Origin: Gilliamella apicola | GTDB lineage: Bacteria; Pseudomonadota; Gammaproteobacteria; Enterobacterales; Orbaceae | Length of the DNA stretch: 64,000 nucleotides | Direction: 5' to 3' | Assembly (NCBI RefSeq): GCF_003202915.1 | Contig: NZ_QGLP01000004.1 | Location: forward strand, 620,001-684,000 | Shown here: in pieces, positions 9,265-19,176 of the stretch | Layout: every line of letters begins with the position of its first letter | Numbering within the stretch: position 1 is the first letter of the stretch | Program-made: the position numbers and the translations under genes | Notes under the pieces: model-generated | Seen by the model: the letters and a program-made list of their open reading frames with translations, nothing else | The model's database searches: none | What the model was told of the DNA's origin: nothing

Positions 9265-10725
9265 ATGTTACAAATTAAAAATGCAGTATTCAAGATAAGT
9301 GATTTCCGTGTATTTACTATTGAATCATTAACCATTAATGATGGTGATATTGTTGCTTTTGTGGGACGAAATGGAGCGGGTAAATCGGTATTAGCTAAAG
9401 CATTAGCTGGTGATCAACCGTTATTGTCAGGTGAAGTAATTAATCAATTTAAATCAATAGCCCATATTTCATTTGAACATCTACAAAAAATAATAGACGA
9501 TGAATGGAAACGTAATAATACCGATATGCTTAGTGACAACGAAGATGATACCGGACTAACAACTGCTGAAATCATCCAGGAAACGCATCAAGACGCAGAA
9601 CTTTGTAGACACTTAGCGCAGCAATTTGGTATTGAACATCTCTTAGAGCGCCGTTTTAAATATCTCTCAACTGGCGAAACTCGAAAGACATTGATCTGCC
9701 GTACCTTGATGAGTCAACCGGATCTATTAATATTAGATGAACCTTTTGATGGTTTAGATGTGGCATCTCGAGCTAATTTAGCTGAAAAACTAAGCCAATT
9801 ATCTGCACAAACTATTACGATTATAATGGTATTAAATCGTTTTAATGAAATTCCAACATTTGTAAAAAATATTGGTTTACTGGCTAATTGTCAACTATTG
9901 AAATTTGGACCTAAAGACACCATATTAGATGACGTAGCCATCAAGCAACTGGCAAATTTAGAACAATTATCAAACTTTACTTTACCCGAACCGGATGAAA
10001 CTCCCATTCAACTACCCGATACGTTGGACCGCATTATTTTAAATAATGGTTATGTTCAATATGATAGTAAAGCAATTATTAATGGACTAAATTGGTTAGT
10101 AAAAGCGAATGAAAATTGGCAAATAGTTGGGCCAAATGGGGCGGGCAAATCGACATTGTTGAGTCTAATAACGGGTGATCATCCTCAGGGATATAGTAAC
10201 GATTTAACACTGTTTGGGCGTAAAAGAGGATCTGGTGAAACCATATGGGACATTAAACGCCATATTGGTTACGTCAGTAGTAGTTTACATCTTGATTATC
10301 GCGTTAGCTTGAGTGTAGAAAATGTATTGATATCAGGTTACTTTGATTCAATTGGCGTCTACCAAGCGATTAGTGATAAGCAGTCAAAATTAGTTAAGCA
10401 GTGGTTGCAATTACTAGATTTAACCGATTTAGCCGAAAAACCTTTTCACTCATTATCGTGGGGTCAACAGCGATTAATACTGATTGCTAGGGCGTTAGTT
10501 AAACATCCAACTTTACTTATCTTAGATGAACCGTTACAAGGACTGGATCAGCTAAACAGAGAATTGGTTAAAAGTTGGATAGATAATTTAATTGATAAAG
10601 GTGATACGCAATTGTTGTTTGTTTCACATCATGCAGAAGATGCGCCAAAATGCATCACTCATCGATTAACATTTGTGCCTAATGAGACTGTTGGCTATCA
10701 ATATAAAATAGAGAGTATTAAATAA
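9265..10725 (+). CDS. modF: ABC-type duplicated ATPase ModF
   Basis: A cytoplasmic protein with two ABC ATPase domains and no membrane partner of its own; its role in E. coli is unclear, but it is encoded with ModE. The first domain has Walker A GRNGAGKS (about residue 34), signature LSTGETRK and Walker B LLILDEPFDGLD. The second has GPNGAGKS (about residue 292), signature LSWGQQRL and LLILDEPLQGLD. The 486 aa length matches E. coli ModF (490). Confidence 0.93.
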   Translation: MLQIKNAVFKISDFRVFTIESLTINDGDIVAFVGRNGAGKSVLAKALAGDQPLLSGEVINQFKSIAHISFEHLQKIIDDEWKRNNTDMLSDNEDDTGLTTAEIIQETHQDAELCRHLAQQFGIEHLLERRFKYLSTGETRKTLICRTLMSQPDLLILDEPFDGLDVASRANLAEKLSQLSAQTITIIMVLNRFNEIPTFVKNIGLLANCQLLKFGPKDTILDDVAIKQLANLEQLSNFTLPEPDETPIQLPDTLDRIILNNGYVQYDSKAIINGLNWLVKANENWQIVGPNGAGKSTLLSLITGDHPQGYSNDLTLFGRKRGSGETIWDIKRHIGYVSSSLHLDYRVSLSVENVLISGYFDSIGVYQAISDKQSKLVKQWLQLLDLTDLAEKPFHSLSWGQQRLILIARALVKHPTLLILDEPLQGLDQLNRELVKSWIDNLIDKGDTQLLFVSHHAEDAPKCITHRLTFVPNETVGYQYKIESIK

Positions 10726-10780
10726 AGTATTAGATAAAAACTATTAAAACATGATTTAAAAATAGGAATAATCGATATAA

Positions 10781-10829
10781 AAACTTTTTTCTAGCGGCTA
10801 TTTATTAGCCTAAAACTTCAAAAAAGTTT
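10781..10829. repeat. Nested inverted repeat after modF
   Basis: Outer arms AAACTTTTTT (10781-10790) and AAAAAAGTTT (10820-10829) enclose an inner hairpin GGCTA-TTTAT-TAGCC (10796-10810). This could fold as a terminator for modF, since T-rich stretches flank both sides, but it is not a classic stem plus T-run. It lies in the 396 bp gap before uvrB. Confidence 0.4.
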
Positions 10830-10864
10830 ATATTGATTACACTTAGCAAGTTATCCCCGTTGCC

Positions 10865-10873
10865 TGTGGATAA
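10865..10873 (-). promoter_or_regulatory. DnaA box in the uvrB upstream region
   Basis: TGTGGATAA is the exact complement of the consensus DnaA box TTATCCACA. A partial second copy in the opposite orientation (TTATCCCC, 10851-10858) makes an inverted pair. It lies about 250 bp upstream of uvrB. DnaA boxes near uvrB have been discussed for E. coli; whether this one regulates uvrB is inference. The rest of the modF-uvrB gap is AT-rich with no gene, and I see no clear LexA box (CTGT-N8-ACAG). Confidence 0.45.
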
Positions 10874-11121
10874 GTCTGTGAATAGTTAATTGAAAAGTGA
10901 GCTAACTTCAATGCCTATCAGGTTTTTATTTAATTTGGTTACAAGTTAAGCATGAATATAATAATATATATTTATCAATATGTTATCATAAATCAAGGTT
11001 CTTTTTTTTACATATCTTTACATACTTTTAACTTAACTGAACAAAAAATATAACATTTTTGAAGGTCAAGTGTTTTTGGGGATAATTTTTATTAATAGGT
11101 AAAATTTTAGGTTGCGATGTA

Positions 11122-13125
11122 ATGAGAAAATTTAAACTATGTTCTGATTTTAAACCGGCTGGAGATCAACCAGCAGCGATTGAACGTATTAATCAAAATC
11201 TTGATGATGGAATTGCACATCAAACATTATTAGGCGTGACAGGATCCGGTAAAACTTTTACTATGGCTAATGTTATTGCTAAGCATAATCGCCCAACCAT
11301 AATTTTAGCGCCAAATAAAACTTTGGCCGCGCAATTATATGGTGAGATGAAAGCCTTTTTCCCTGACAATGCGGTGGAATATTTTGTTTCGTATTATGAT
11401 TATTATCAGCCAGAATCTTATGTGCCTTCAACTGATACCTTTATAGAGAAAGATGCATCGATTAACGAACACATTGAGCAAATGCGACTGTCGGCAACTA
11501 AATCGTTATTAGAGCGTCGTGATGTTGTCATTGTTGCCTCGGTATCAGCTATTTATGGGTTGGGTGCACCAGAAACCTACATGTCAATGATATTACATTT
11601 GGCAAGAGGTACTATTACTGATCAACGGGCAATCTTACAGCGTTTAGCCGAATTACAATATACTCGTAATGAGATTGGCTTTAGTCGTGGTACTTTTCGA
11701 GTTCGTGGTGATGTTATTGATATTTTCCCTGCTGATTCTGATGAACATGCTGTGCGTGTTGAACTTTTTGATGATGAAGTTGAAAGGATTGTTATATTTG
11801 ATCCGTTAACAGGTAATGCAATTAATGAAGTACCACGGATTACCATTTATCCCAAAACACACTATGTCACACCAAGAAATATCATGGATAATGCGATTGT
11901 CGAAATTAAGCAAGAGCTCCAAGAGCGCCAAAGAGTTTTATTGGACAATAATCGTCTTTTAGAAGAGCAACGATTAACACAACGAACCCTATTTGATATA
12001 GAGATGATGACTGAACTCGGCTATTGTTCAGGTATTGAGAACTATTCTCGTTATTTAGCACAACGTAAGGCTGGTGATCCACCAGCAACGTTATTTGATT
12101 ATTTACCCGCTGATGGTTTATTGTTTATTGATGAATCACATGTGGCGATCCCTCAATTGGGGGCGATGTATAATGGCGACAGATCGCGAAAATTAAATCT
12201 TGTCGAGTATGGTTTTCGTTTACCATCAGCTTTAGATAATCGGCCATTAAAATTTGTTGAATTCGAAAATATTATGCCACAAACGATTTATGTTTCGGCA
12301 ACCCCGGCTAAATATGAAATTGAAAAATCAAGTAGTGAAATCATTGAGCAAGTGGTAAGGCCAACAGGATTATTAGATCCAATCATTGAAGTTAGGCCGG
12401 TAGCAACTCAAGTTGATGATTTATTGTCTGAGATTAAATTACGCATAAATCAAGATGAACGCGTTTTAGTCACAACATTAACTAAACGTATGGCAGAAAA
12501 TTTAACTGACTATTTATCTGAACATAATGTTAATGTTAAATATTTGCATTCCGATATCAACACTGTGGAACGAATGGAAATTATCCGTGATCTTCGTTTA
12601 GGTAAGATTGATGTATTAGTTGGTATTAACTTACTACGAGAAGGATTAGATATTCCTGAAGTATCATTAGTTGCGATTTTAGATGCTGACCGTGAAGGTT
12701 TTTTACGCTCCGAAAGTTCATTAATTCAAACTGTTGGCCGTGCCGCGCGTAACGTTAATGGAAAAGCAATATTGTATGCAGACAAAATTACTCCAGCCAT
12801 GCAGCTCACTATTGATGAAACAGCAAGGCGTCGTAAAAAACAGGAAGATTTTAACCAAGCACATGGTATTATGCCGAAATCAGTGCGCAAAGAGATCAAA
12901 GATATTTTAGATGCAGGTTTAAGCACTAAAAAAGCCACAGCTAAAATTCAAGCGTTTGAACCAGGTGGTCAGTATAATTATGTTTCAATAAAAGAGGTTC
13001 AAGCTAGAGTCAAAGAGCTTGAAGCTATGATGTACGAAGCTGCTCAAAATCTGGAGTTTGAAAAAGCGGGGGTATTACGTGATGAGATTAAAAAATTACG
13101 TTCAGATTTTATAAAAGTATCTTAA
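11122..13125 (+). CDS. uvrB: Excinuclease ABC subunit B
   Basis: The DNA damage-verification subunit of nucleotide excision repair: UvrA loads it, and it then recruits UvrC. Visible are Walker A GVTGSGKT (about residue 38), the beta-hairpin [12 protein letters not shown] about residue 92, DEADs-like box FIDESH (about 336), helicase motif VI GRAARN and the C-terminal UVR motif ([20 protein letters not shown]) that contacts UvrC. Length is 667 aa against 673 in E. coli. A gene for a RidA-like protein follows 25 bp later. Confidence 0.98.
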   Translation: MRKFKLCSDFKPAGDQPAAIERINQNLDDGIAHQTLLGVTGSGKTFTMANVIAKHNRPTIILAPNKTLAAQLYGEMKAFFPDNAVEYFVSYYDYYQPESYVPSTDTFIEKDASINEHIEQMRLSATKSLLERRDVVIVASVSAIYGLGAPETYMSMILHLARGTITDQRAILQRLAELQYTRNEIGFSRGTFRVRGDVIDIFPADSDEHAVRVELFDDEVERIVIFDPLTGNAINEVPRITIYPKTHYVTPRNIMDNAIVEIKQELQERQRVLLDNNRLLEEQRLTQRTLFDIEMMTELGYCSGIENYSRYLAQRKAGDPPATLFDYLPADGLLFIDESHVAIPQLGAMYNGDRSRKLNLVEYGFRLPSALDNRPLKFVEFENIMPQTIYVSATPAKYEIEKSSSEIIEQVVRPTGLLDPIIEVRPVATQVDDLLSEIKLRINQDERVLVTTLTKRMAENLTDYLSEHNVNVKYLHSDINTVERMEIIRDLRLGKIDVLVGINLLREGLDIPEVSLVAILDADREGFLRSESSLIQTVGRAARNVNGKAILYADKITPAMQLTIDETARRRKKQEDFNQAHGIMPKSVRKEIKDILDAGLSTKKATAKIQAFEPGGQYNYVSIKEVQARVKELEAMMYEAAQNLEFEKAGVLRDEIKKLRSDFIKVS

Positions 13126-13150
13126 ATAAGAAGTTTTCAAGGAAAATAGA

Positions 13151-13501
13151 ATGACAATAACTCGAATAGATCCGGCAGAAAGATGGTCAGAGGCGGTAAT
13201 TCATAACAATGTAATTTACTACACTAGTGTACCCACTGATTTGAGCGATGATGCTTATCTACAAACAAAAAGTGCATTAGCCGAGATAGATCTGATCTTG
13301 GCAAGGGCAAATAGTGATAAAACTCGCATTTTGGATGCTACGCTATTTTTAGTAAACAAAAGTGATTTTACCGCCATGAACCAAGCATGGGACGAATGGG
13401 TCGCCAAAGGAAAAGCCCCAGTTCGTTGTACCGTTAATGCGGGGTTAATGAAACAAGAATATTTGATTGAAATCAAAATTGTTGCCGCTGTTAATCCATA
13501 A
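13151..13501 (+). CDS. yoaB: RidA/Rid-family protein YoaB
   Basis: A 116 aa YjgF/YER057c/UK114-fold protein of the Rid superfamily, close to E. coli YoaB: RIDPAERWSEAVIHNNVIYYT at the start, RILDATLFLVNKSDFTAMNQ and WVAKGKAPVRCTV. The conserved Arg in APVRCTV is where RidA proteins bind the carboxylate of enamine or imine substrates. Deamination of reactive imines is therefore plausible, though YoaB itself is not biochemically defined. In E. coli yoaB neighbours yoaA; here the two are 11 kb apart, showing local rearrangement. Confidence 0.88.
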   Translation: MTITRIDPAERWSEAVIHNNVIYYTSVPTDLSDDAYLQTKSALAEIDLILARANSDKTRILDATLFLVNKSDFTAMNQAWDEWVAKGKAPVRCTVNAGLMKQEYLIEIKIVAAVNP

Positions 13502-13658
13502 TATCACTCATTCTAATCCGCCATGTTTTGGCGGATTTCATATGCTCTATTTAGCAATTTAACTTATTGATAATTAACCTTACTTCTTGCTAGCCCTATC
13601 ATTTAATTTTAGTGTATACTTTGGGCACTTAATATTTTATCTCTCGCTTAAATTGTTT

Positions 13659-14159
13659 ATGCAAACTCAACCTAAAATTGCCATTGTGATGGGTTCAAAA
13701 AGTGATTGGGCCACTATGCAGCACGCTGCCGATATCTTAGATAACTTAACCATCGCTTATCATGTCGAAATTGTTTCTGCACATCGAACACCAGATAAAT
13801 TATTTGAATTTGCGCAAACTGCCAAATCACAAGGTTTCGATGTGATTATTGCCGGAGCAGGTGGCGCAGCCCATTTACCCGGAATGTTAGCCGCGAAAAC
13901 GTTAGTACCGGTATTGGGTGTTCCAGTGCAAAGTGCAGCACTCAGTGGTGTGGATAGTCTTTATTCCATCGTGCAAATGCCGAAAGGTATTCCTGTCGGG
14001 ACTTTAGCCATAGGTAAAGCTGGGGCCGCAAATGCCGCGTTATTAGCCGCACAAATTTTAGCATTGCATAATCAAGATATCTATCAACGTTTATCAAATT
14101 GGCGATTAAGTCAAACCGATGAAGTTTTAAATAATCCAGATCCGAGAGTCGACATCTAA
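13659..14159 (+). CDS. purE: 5-(carboxyamino)imidazole ribonucleotide mutase
   Basis: PurE converts N5-CAIR to CAIR in purine synthesis. The signature [17 protein letters not shown] is at the N-terminus, followed by [14 protein letters not shown] and [15 protein letters not shown] set the start at ATG 13659 ([16 protein letters not shown]), giving 166 aa (E. coli 169). The open frame extends 24 codons upstream, but that part is hydrophobic and has no family counterpart. purK follows 1 bp after the stop, so the two are one transcript. Confidence 0.96.
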   Translation: MQTQPKIAIVMGSKSDWATMQHAADILDNLTIAYHVEIVSAHRTPDKLFEFAQTAKSQGFDVIIAGAGGAAHLPGMLAAKTLVPVLGVPVQSAALSGVDSLYSIVQMPKGIPVGTLAIGKAGAANAALLAAQILALHNQDIYQRLSNWRLSQTDEVLNNPDPRVDI

Positions 14160-14160
14160 T

Positions 14161-15225
14161 ATGACAATTCAATCAGTTTGTGTTTTAGGAAATGGCCAGT
14201 TAGGGCGTATGTTAAGACAGGCCGGTGAGCCTTTAGGTATTCATGTCTATCCGGTTGGTTTGGATGTTGTTCCAGCAACCATTCCTTACCAAAATTCAGT
14301 TATAACAGCCGAAATAGAACGTTGGCCGCAAACACCTTTCACCCAAATATTAGCTAGCCATCCGCATTTTGTTAATCGAGATGTATTTCCGATCATTGCC
14401 GATCGTTTAAGCCAAAAACAGCTTCTTGATCAACTTAATTTACCTACGGCTAAATGGTATTCGGTTAATGATGAGCATGAGTGGTCAAGTTTTTTTGAAA
14501 AGTTAGGTGATCTGTTAATCGTTAAACGTCGCATCGGTGGTTATGATGGACGAGGTCAATGGCGCCTTACTGTTGATGATCAGATTCCAGACGAGGCTTG
14601 TCAAAATACTATTGTTGAACAAGCTATTCCTTTTGAAAAAGAGCTATCACTGATTGGCGCTAGGAATGCCAATGGTGAGACAGTCTTTTATCCTTTGACA
14701 AATAATTTGCACCAAGATGGTATCTTAAAAATGAGTGTTGCCATTCCATGTGAAAATAATAGATTACAGACGAAGGCGGAGCAGATGCTTTCAAGCATAA
14801 TGCATAAGCTTAATTATATAGGCGTCATGGCGATGGAATGTTTTGTTGTTGGTGATAACTTACTCATTAATGAATTAGCACCAAGAGTTCATAATAGTGG
14901 ACATTGGACGCAAAATGGTGCCTCTATCAGCCAATTTGAATTGCATTTACGCGCTATCTTAGGTTTACCGCTACCTAAACCGGATGTCTTTTGTCCATCG
15001 GTAATGGTTAATTTAATTGGTACAGATTTCAATCTTAATTGGCTATCAGTTAATTTAGCCCATGTACACTGGTATGAAAAAGAAGTTAGAATAGGGCGTA
15101 AAGTTGGTCATATCAACTTAACTCATCAACATCGACCAGAATTGATTGAAGCATTAGGTAAATTATCTGCTTTGTTACCGACTGAATATAGTCAACCAAT
15201 AACGTGGGCAATGCAGAAGTTATAG
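14161..15225 (+). CDS. purK: N5-carboxyaminoimidazole ribonucleotide synthase
   Basis: An ATP-grasp enzyme making N5-CAIR from AIR, ATP and bicarbonate, supplying PurE. The N-terminal GNGQLGRMLRQAGEPLGI, the central GYDGRGQWR ATP-grasp loop (about residue 127), VEQAIPFEKELSLIGAR and NELAPRVHNSGHWTQNGA near residue 240 are family signatures. 354 aa (E. coli 355). It lies directly behind purE. Confidence 0.97.
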   Translation: MTIQSVCVLGNGQLGRMLRQAGEPLGIHVYPVGLDVVPATIPYQNSVITAEIERWPQTPFTQILASHPHFVNRDVFPIIADRLSQKQLLDQLNLPTAKWYSVNDEHEWSSFFEKLGDLLIVKRRIGGYDGRGQWRLTVDDQIPDEACQNTIVEQAIPFEKELSLIGARNANGETVFYPLTNNLHQDGILKMSVAIPCENNRLQTKAEQMLSSIMHKLNYIGVMAMECFVVGDNLLINELAPRVHNSGHWTQNGASISQFELHLRAILGLPLPKPDVFCPSVMVNLIGTDFNLNWLSVNLAHVHWYEKEVRIGRKVGHINLTHQHRPELIEALGKLSALLPTEYSQPITWAMQKL

Positions 15226-15249
15226 CTGATTAAATCAAGAGATTGCGAT

Positions 15250-16728
15250 ATGATCGATTTTAGTAAAAAAATTAATTATCAGCGCTACGCGAGTAAACAA
15301 CGTGAAGCATTTGATGAATATTCTATTTTACGTTTTTTTGAAAGTGATCGTGGACGCATTCTTAATTCTGCTGCTATCAGGCGCTTACAGCAAAAAACCC
15401 AAGTATTTCCTTTAGAACGCAATTCCGTCGTTCGAACCCGACTTACTCACTCGATGGAAGTACAACAAGTTGGTCGCTATATTGTAAAAGAGATTGTCAA
15501 TCGACTGAATAAATCAGGAAAATTAAAAACATTTGGCTTGGAAAATTCAGTCATGTCAATTGAAAGCCTCGTCGAAATGGCTTGTCTAATGCACGACATT
15601 GGTAATCCACCATTTGGTCATTTTGGTGAAGCGGCAATCAATCATTGGTTTGCTCTGCGTTTAGGCATTGACACCACATCAATTTACCCGGTGCTGAATA
15701 TTAATGATGCTGATGATGATTCGACTAAATCTTTGAAATTAAAAATACGTCAAGATCTGGCTAATTTTGAAGGTAATGCACAAGCGATTCGTTTAGTCCA
15801 TACTATCTTACGACTCAATTTAACCTACTCGCAGATTGCATCAATTTTTAAATATTCTAAACCAGCTTATTGGTCGGATCCTATACCTGATGAATTTAAA
15901 TATTTAATGAAAAAGCCTGGATATTATCTATCCGAGGAATCTTTTGTTAAAACGATGTCAGAGCAATTAGATATTCAACCTTTCCACCGCTATCCGCTTA
16001 CTTATATTATGGAAGCTGCCGATGATATTTCTTATTGTATTGCCGATCTTGAAGATGCAGTTGAAAAGAAAATTTTAACGGTGCAGCAGCTTTATCATTA
16101 TCTAAAAGAAGCATGGGGACCAGTTAAAAAAGGTGATCTATTTGATGAAGTAGTCAATCGACCTTATGATAATTTGAAAAAAAATGAATTTGAAGCAATA
16201 GGTATCGACCAATTTTTTATGTATTTGCGTGTAAATACTATAAGTCATCTGGTACCTCATGCCGCAGAACGATTTATTGAAAATATTGAAGCAATCTATC
16301 ATGGTTCTTTTAATCACGCGCTACTTGAAGATCATGATGCGGAATATAAATTACTTAACATCTTCAAAACAGTTGGATTTGAACATATTTTTAACCATGA
16401 GACTGTTGAAAATGTAGAACTTCAAGGTTACCGAATTATTACTGGATTATTGGATATTTATAGCCCACTTTTAAATATGCCTACTGACGATTTCATAAAA
16501 TTAGTCAAAACCGATAATCACAAAAAATATCCTATCGAAACTCGACTGTACCATAAATTATCAGCAAAACATTGTGTGGCTTATCAACAAGCACTTGCTC
16601 AATTGGATGATCAACAATTCAATTGTTGGGAATTTTATTATCGTTGTCGTTTGATTCAAGATTACATTAGTGGCATGACTGACCATTTTGCTTATGATGA
16701 GTATCGCAAATTAATGGTAACATTTTGA
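15250..16728 (+). CDS. dgt: Deoxyguanosinetriphosphate triphosphohydrolase
   Basis: Dgt hydrolyses dGTP to deoxyguanosine and tripolyphosphate. The HD-domain metal ligands are visible in [15 protein letters not shown] (about residue 60-74) and [18 protein letters not shown] (about 114-131). The later [11 protein letters not shown] and [17 protein letters not shown] are Dgt hallmarks. 492 aa against 505 in E. coli. It is 24 bp downstream of purK and may be read from the same transcript. Confidence 0.95.
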   Translation: MIDFSKKINYQRYASKQREAFDEYSILRFFESDRGRILNSAAIRRLQQKTQVFPLERNSVVRTRLTHSMEVQQVGRYIVKEIVNRLNKSGKLKTFGLENSVMSIESLVEMACLMHDIGNPPFGHFGEAAINHWFALRLGIDTTSIYPVLNINDADDDSTKSLKLKIRQDLANFEGNAQAIRLVHTILRLNLTYSQIASIFKYSKPAYWSDPIPDEFKYLMKKPGYYLSEESFVKTMSEQLDIQPFHRYPLTYIMEAADDISYCIADLEDAVEKKILTVQQLYHYLKEAWGPVKKGDLFDEVVNRPYDNLKKNEFEAIGIDQFFMYLRVNTISHLVPHAAERFIENIEAIYHGSFNHALLEDHDAEYKLLNIFKTVGFEHIFNHETVENVELQGYRIITGLLDIYSPLLNMPTDDFIKLVKTDNHKKYPIETRLYHKLSAKHCVAYQQALAQLDDQQFNCWEFYYRCRLIQDYISGMTDHFAYDEYRKLMVTF

Positions 16729-16762
16729 TTTTTCATGCCACTAGCACCAAAAATAAGCATAG

Positions 16763-16777
16763 GCACCATAATGGTGC
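16763..16777. promoter_or_regulatory. NtrC-binding palindrome upstream of glnK
   Basis: GCACCATAATGGTGC is a perfect 15-bp palindrome fitting the NtrC enhancer consensus (TGCACCA-N3-TGGTGCA). A weaker half-site, GCACCA, lies at 16744-16749. It is about 135 bp upstream of the sigma-54 promoter, a normal enhancer distance. It also follows dgt and could act as a hairpin, but there is no T-run behind it. Confidence 0.8.
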
Positions 16778-16896
16778 GATAATACGGTTATTTTTACTTT
16801 AAAAAACTCGTTCCTCAACTTTTTTTATAAAAAGTAACAATCAATAATCCTTAAAAATTTAAAGTATTTCAATATTACTTAGCCAAGTATTAATTT

Positions 16897-16915
16897 TTGG
16901 CACGCGCTTTGCATT
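16897..16915 (+). promoter_or_regulatory. Sigma-54 promoter of glnK-amtB
   Basis: TTGGCACG-CGCT-TTGCATT fits the -24/-12 consensus TGGCAC-N5-TTGCW exactly, with GG and GC separated by 10 bp as RpoN requires. Transcription should start near 16924, about 28 bp before the glnK ATG. Confidence 0.92.
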
Positions 16916-16951
16916 ACCTTTAATAACATTAATAGTTATAAGGAGTAATGG

Positions 16952-17290
16952 ATGAAATTTGTCACAGTAGTTATCAAACCTTTTAAATTAGAAGAGGTCA
17001 GAGAGTCACTATCCAATATAGGTGTTACGGGTTTAACTGTTACTGAAGTTAAAGGTTTTGGTCGGCAAAAAGGTCATGCTGAATTGTATCGAGGTGCAGA
17101 ATACAATGTTAACTTTTTGCCAAAAGTAAAAATAGAGTTAGCAATCAGTGATGAATTGCTTGATGAAGTGATTAGTACTATTACTAAAGCCGCTTATACC
17201 GGAAAAATAGGTGATGGCAAAATATTTGTTACGTCGTTAGAACATGTCGTGCGAATTCGTACCGGCGAGACTGATGAGTCAGCACTATAA
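16952..17290 (+). CDS. glnK: Nitrogen regulatory protein P-II (GlnK)
   Basis: A 112 aa trimeric PII signal protein. The T-loop has [18 protein letters not shown] with Tyr51 as the uridylylation site. The C-loop [11 protein letters not shown] and RIRTGE complete the ATP/2-oxoglutarate site. It matches E. coli GlnK more than GlnB and precedes amtB by 20 bp, the usual glnK-amtB pair in which GlnK plugs AmtB after ammonium upshift. It is transcribed from a sigma-54 promoter with an NtrC site. Confidence 0.96.
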   Translation: MKFVTVVIKPFKLEEVRESLSNIGVTGLTVTEVKGFGRQKGHAELYRGAEYNVNFLPKVKIELAISDELLDEVISTITKAAYTGKIGDGKIFVTSLEHVVRIRTGETDESAL

Positions 17291-17310
17291 CTATCAATAA
17301 GGATATCATT

Positions 17311-18591
17311 ATGTTGAAAAAAATTATTTTCTCTTTTGGCTTGCTTCTAACCGGTCCGGTTTTTGCCGAAGAAGTAGTGATTGTTGATAAAGCCGATAAC
17401 GGTTTTATGATGATTTGTACTGCATTAGTGCTATTTATGTCTGTACCGGGTATCGCATTTTTTTATGGTGGTTTATTAAGATCTAAAAATGTTCTCTCCA
17501 TGTTATCACAAGTATTAGTTACTTTTTCATTAATAGCCGTATTATGGATTGTTTATGGTTATTCATTAGCATTTGGTGAGGGTAATTGGTTTTTCGGTAA
17601 TTTTGACCATTTTTTGTTAGTCAATGTTGGCATTACTGATATTTCAGGGTCGATTTATGAAATGATTTGGATTGCTTTTCAAGGTTCATTTGCTTGTATC
17701 ACATGTTGTTTGATTTTAGGGGCTTTTGCCGAAAGAATTCGTTTTTCAGCTGTGCTGATCTTTATGGTTTTATGGTTTACTTTCTCCTATATTCCAATGG
17801 CGCATATGGTCTGGGGTGGCGGAATTCTTGGTGATGAAGGTGCATTGGATTTTGCTGGTGGTACTGTGGTGCATATTAATGCCGCTGTTGCTGGTCTATT
17901 AGGTGCTTACTTGCTTAAAAGCCGTATTGGTTATAACCGTGAGCCGTTAAAACCATTCAACTTACCGTATGTTTATCTTGGTGCAGCAATATTATACATT
18001 GGTTGGTTTGGCTTCAATGCCGGATCGTCAACACATGCGGACGAAATCGCTGGCCTAGCATTTATTAATACAGTGGCAGCAACAGCAGCAGCGGTACTCT
18101 CTTGGACTATAGCTGAATGGTTTTTACGCGGTAAACCATCATGTTTAGGCGCGGCATCTGGTGTGATTGCTGGATTAGTTGGTATTACCCCGGCAGCAGG
18201 TTTTGTCGGTGTCGGCGGAGCGATGTTAATTGGTCTTATTTGTGGATTTGCCGGTGTTTGGGGAGTTTCATCTTTAAAAAGGATTTTAAAAGTCGATGAT
18301 ACTTGTGATGTATTTGGCGTTCATGGTGTGTGTGGTATTGTAGGTTGTCTATTAACTGGAGTGTTTACATCAGAGTCATTAGGGGGAACCGGTTATGCCG
18401 ATGGCATCACAATGGCGAGTCAAGTGGGAATACAATTAATGAGTGTCATCACTTGTGTAATTTGGACAGCTATTATTGCTTATATTGCGTATAAAATCGC
18501 CGATCTAAGTGTTGGATTGCGAGTATCTGAAGAGTATGAACGTGAAGGTCTTGACATTAACAGCCATGGTGAAAGTGCTTTCAATAATTAA
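17311..18591 (+). CDS. amtB: Ammonium transporter AmtB
   Basis: An inner membrane ammonia channel of 426 aa. It has a cleavable signal peptide (MLKKIIFSFGLLLTGPVFAEE), as in E. coli, then 11 membrane helices. The pore twin histidines are in YIPMAHMVWGGG and DVFGVHGVCG. DFAGGTVVHINAAVAGL and the Phe-gate region GSFACITCC are also present. It is the second gene of glnK-amtB and is followed by a strong terminator. Confidence 0.97.
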   Translation: MLKKIIFSFGLLLTGPVFAEEVVIVDKADNGFMMICTALVLFMSVPGIAFFYGGLLRSKNVLSMLSQVLVTFSLIAVLWIVYGYSLAFGEGNWFFGNFDHFLLVNVGITDISGSIYEMIWIAFQGSFACITCCLILGAFAERIRFSAVLIFMVLWFTFSYIPMAHMVWGGGILGDEGALDFAGGTVVHINAAVAGLLGAYLLKSRIGYNREPLKPFNLPYVYLGAAILYIGWFGFNAGSSTHADEIAGLAFINTVAATAAAVLSWTIAEWFLRGKPSCLGAASGVIAGLVGITPAAGFVGVGGAMLIGLICGFAGVWGVSSLKRILKVDDTCDVFGVHGVCGIVGCLLTGVFTSESLGGTGYADGITMASQVGIQLMSVITCVIWTAIIAYIAYKIADLSVGLRVSEEYEREGLDINSHGESAFNN

Positions 18592-18637
18592 GTAAGAACT
18601 GTTAATTTAGATATATCATTGTTAAAAATTATACATA

Positions 18638-18671
18638 AAAAATCTACAGTAGGTGAGTACTGTAGATTTTT
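18638..18671. terminator. Strong bidirectional terminator after amtB
   Basis: A 14-bp perfect stem (AAAAATCTACAGTA paired with TACTGTAGATTTTT) with a 6-nt loop GGTGAG, T-rich on both strands. It lies 47 bp after the amtB stop and 28 bp from the convergent unknown gene. Confidence 0.9.
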
Positions 18672-18699
18672 GGCTTATTAATTATTGTTAAGTTTTTTT

Positions 18700-19176
18700 C
18701 TAGTCATCCCATAGCATAATTGCATTATCATGGGTTAGGACTAAAGGTGGAGCAAAAAGGTACTCTTTAAATTTCGTTGGTAATAATTGTACATTGTTTA
18801 AATTAAACTGTATTTCAGGATAAAACTTGGCAAATTCCTTTAAACGAACATTAAGTAACTCCATTACCTTGTGTGATTCTTTAGCAATTAACATTTCCTC
18901 TTTTAACATGCCAATCTGTTTCTTATGATGCTCTGACTCATATATTTCTGGAAAAACAAATGAAAAACCTGATTTATTATTGGTATAGTTATCATCATGA
19001 TGTTCCCTATATTCAGAATGGTGAAGTTTTAACTCCTTGATACGTAAACCAATAATCTCATCAATGTGATCGGTATAATCATTTAATGTTGAATCAAGAT
19101 AAGCTAAGGTTTTGTGTTCAGGAATTGCATCATTACTGTGCACTAAGGTGAATAATGGCTTTTTATATGTCTTCAT
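18700..19176 (-). CDS. Hypothetical protein, 158 aa
   Basis: I do not recognise this protein. It is 158 aa with no signal peptide or membrane segment, rich in His, Glu and Lys. The middle (residues about 40-105) looks helical (IDEIIGLRIKELKLHHSEYR, KKQIGMLKEEMLIAKESHKV). The C-terminus is more hydrophobic (LFAPPLVLTHDNAIMLWDD). The start is preceded by AAGGAAG, a good ribosome-binding site. It shares the bidirectional terminator with amtB and has a long empty region upstream. Codon use looks like its neighbours, so it is probably a real, lineage-restricted gene. Confidence 0.6.
   Translation of the reverse strand: MKTYKKPLFTLVHSNDAIPEHKTLAYLDSTLNDYTDHIDEIIGLRIKELKLHHSEYREHHDDNYTNNKSGFSFVFPEIYESEHHKKQIGMLKEEMLIAKESHKVMELLNVRLKEFAKFYPEIQFNLNNVQLLPTKFKEYLFAPPLVLTHDNAIMLWDD

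Noticed and set aside
10726-11121. LexA box upstream of uvrB
   Set aside because: I searched for CTGT-N8-ACAG and close variants and found none.
13587-13658. 24-codon N-terminal extension of PurE
   Set aside because: The extension is hydrophobic, has no family counterpart, and would cover the likely promoter region; ATG 13659 gives the usual length.
16763-16777. Palindrome as a dgt terminator
   Set aside because: No T-run follows, and the sequence is an exact NtrC-type site upstream of a sigma-54 promoter.
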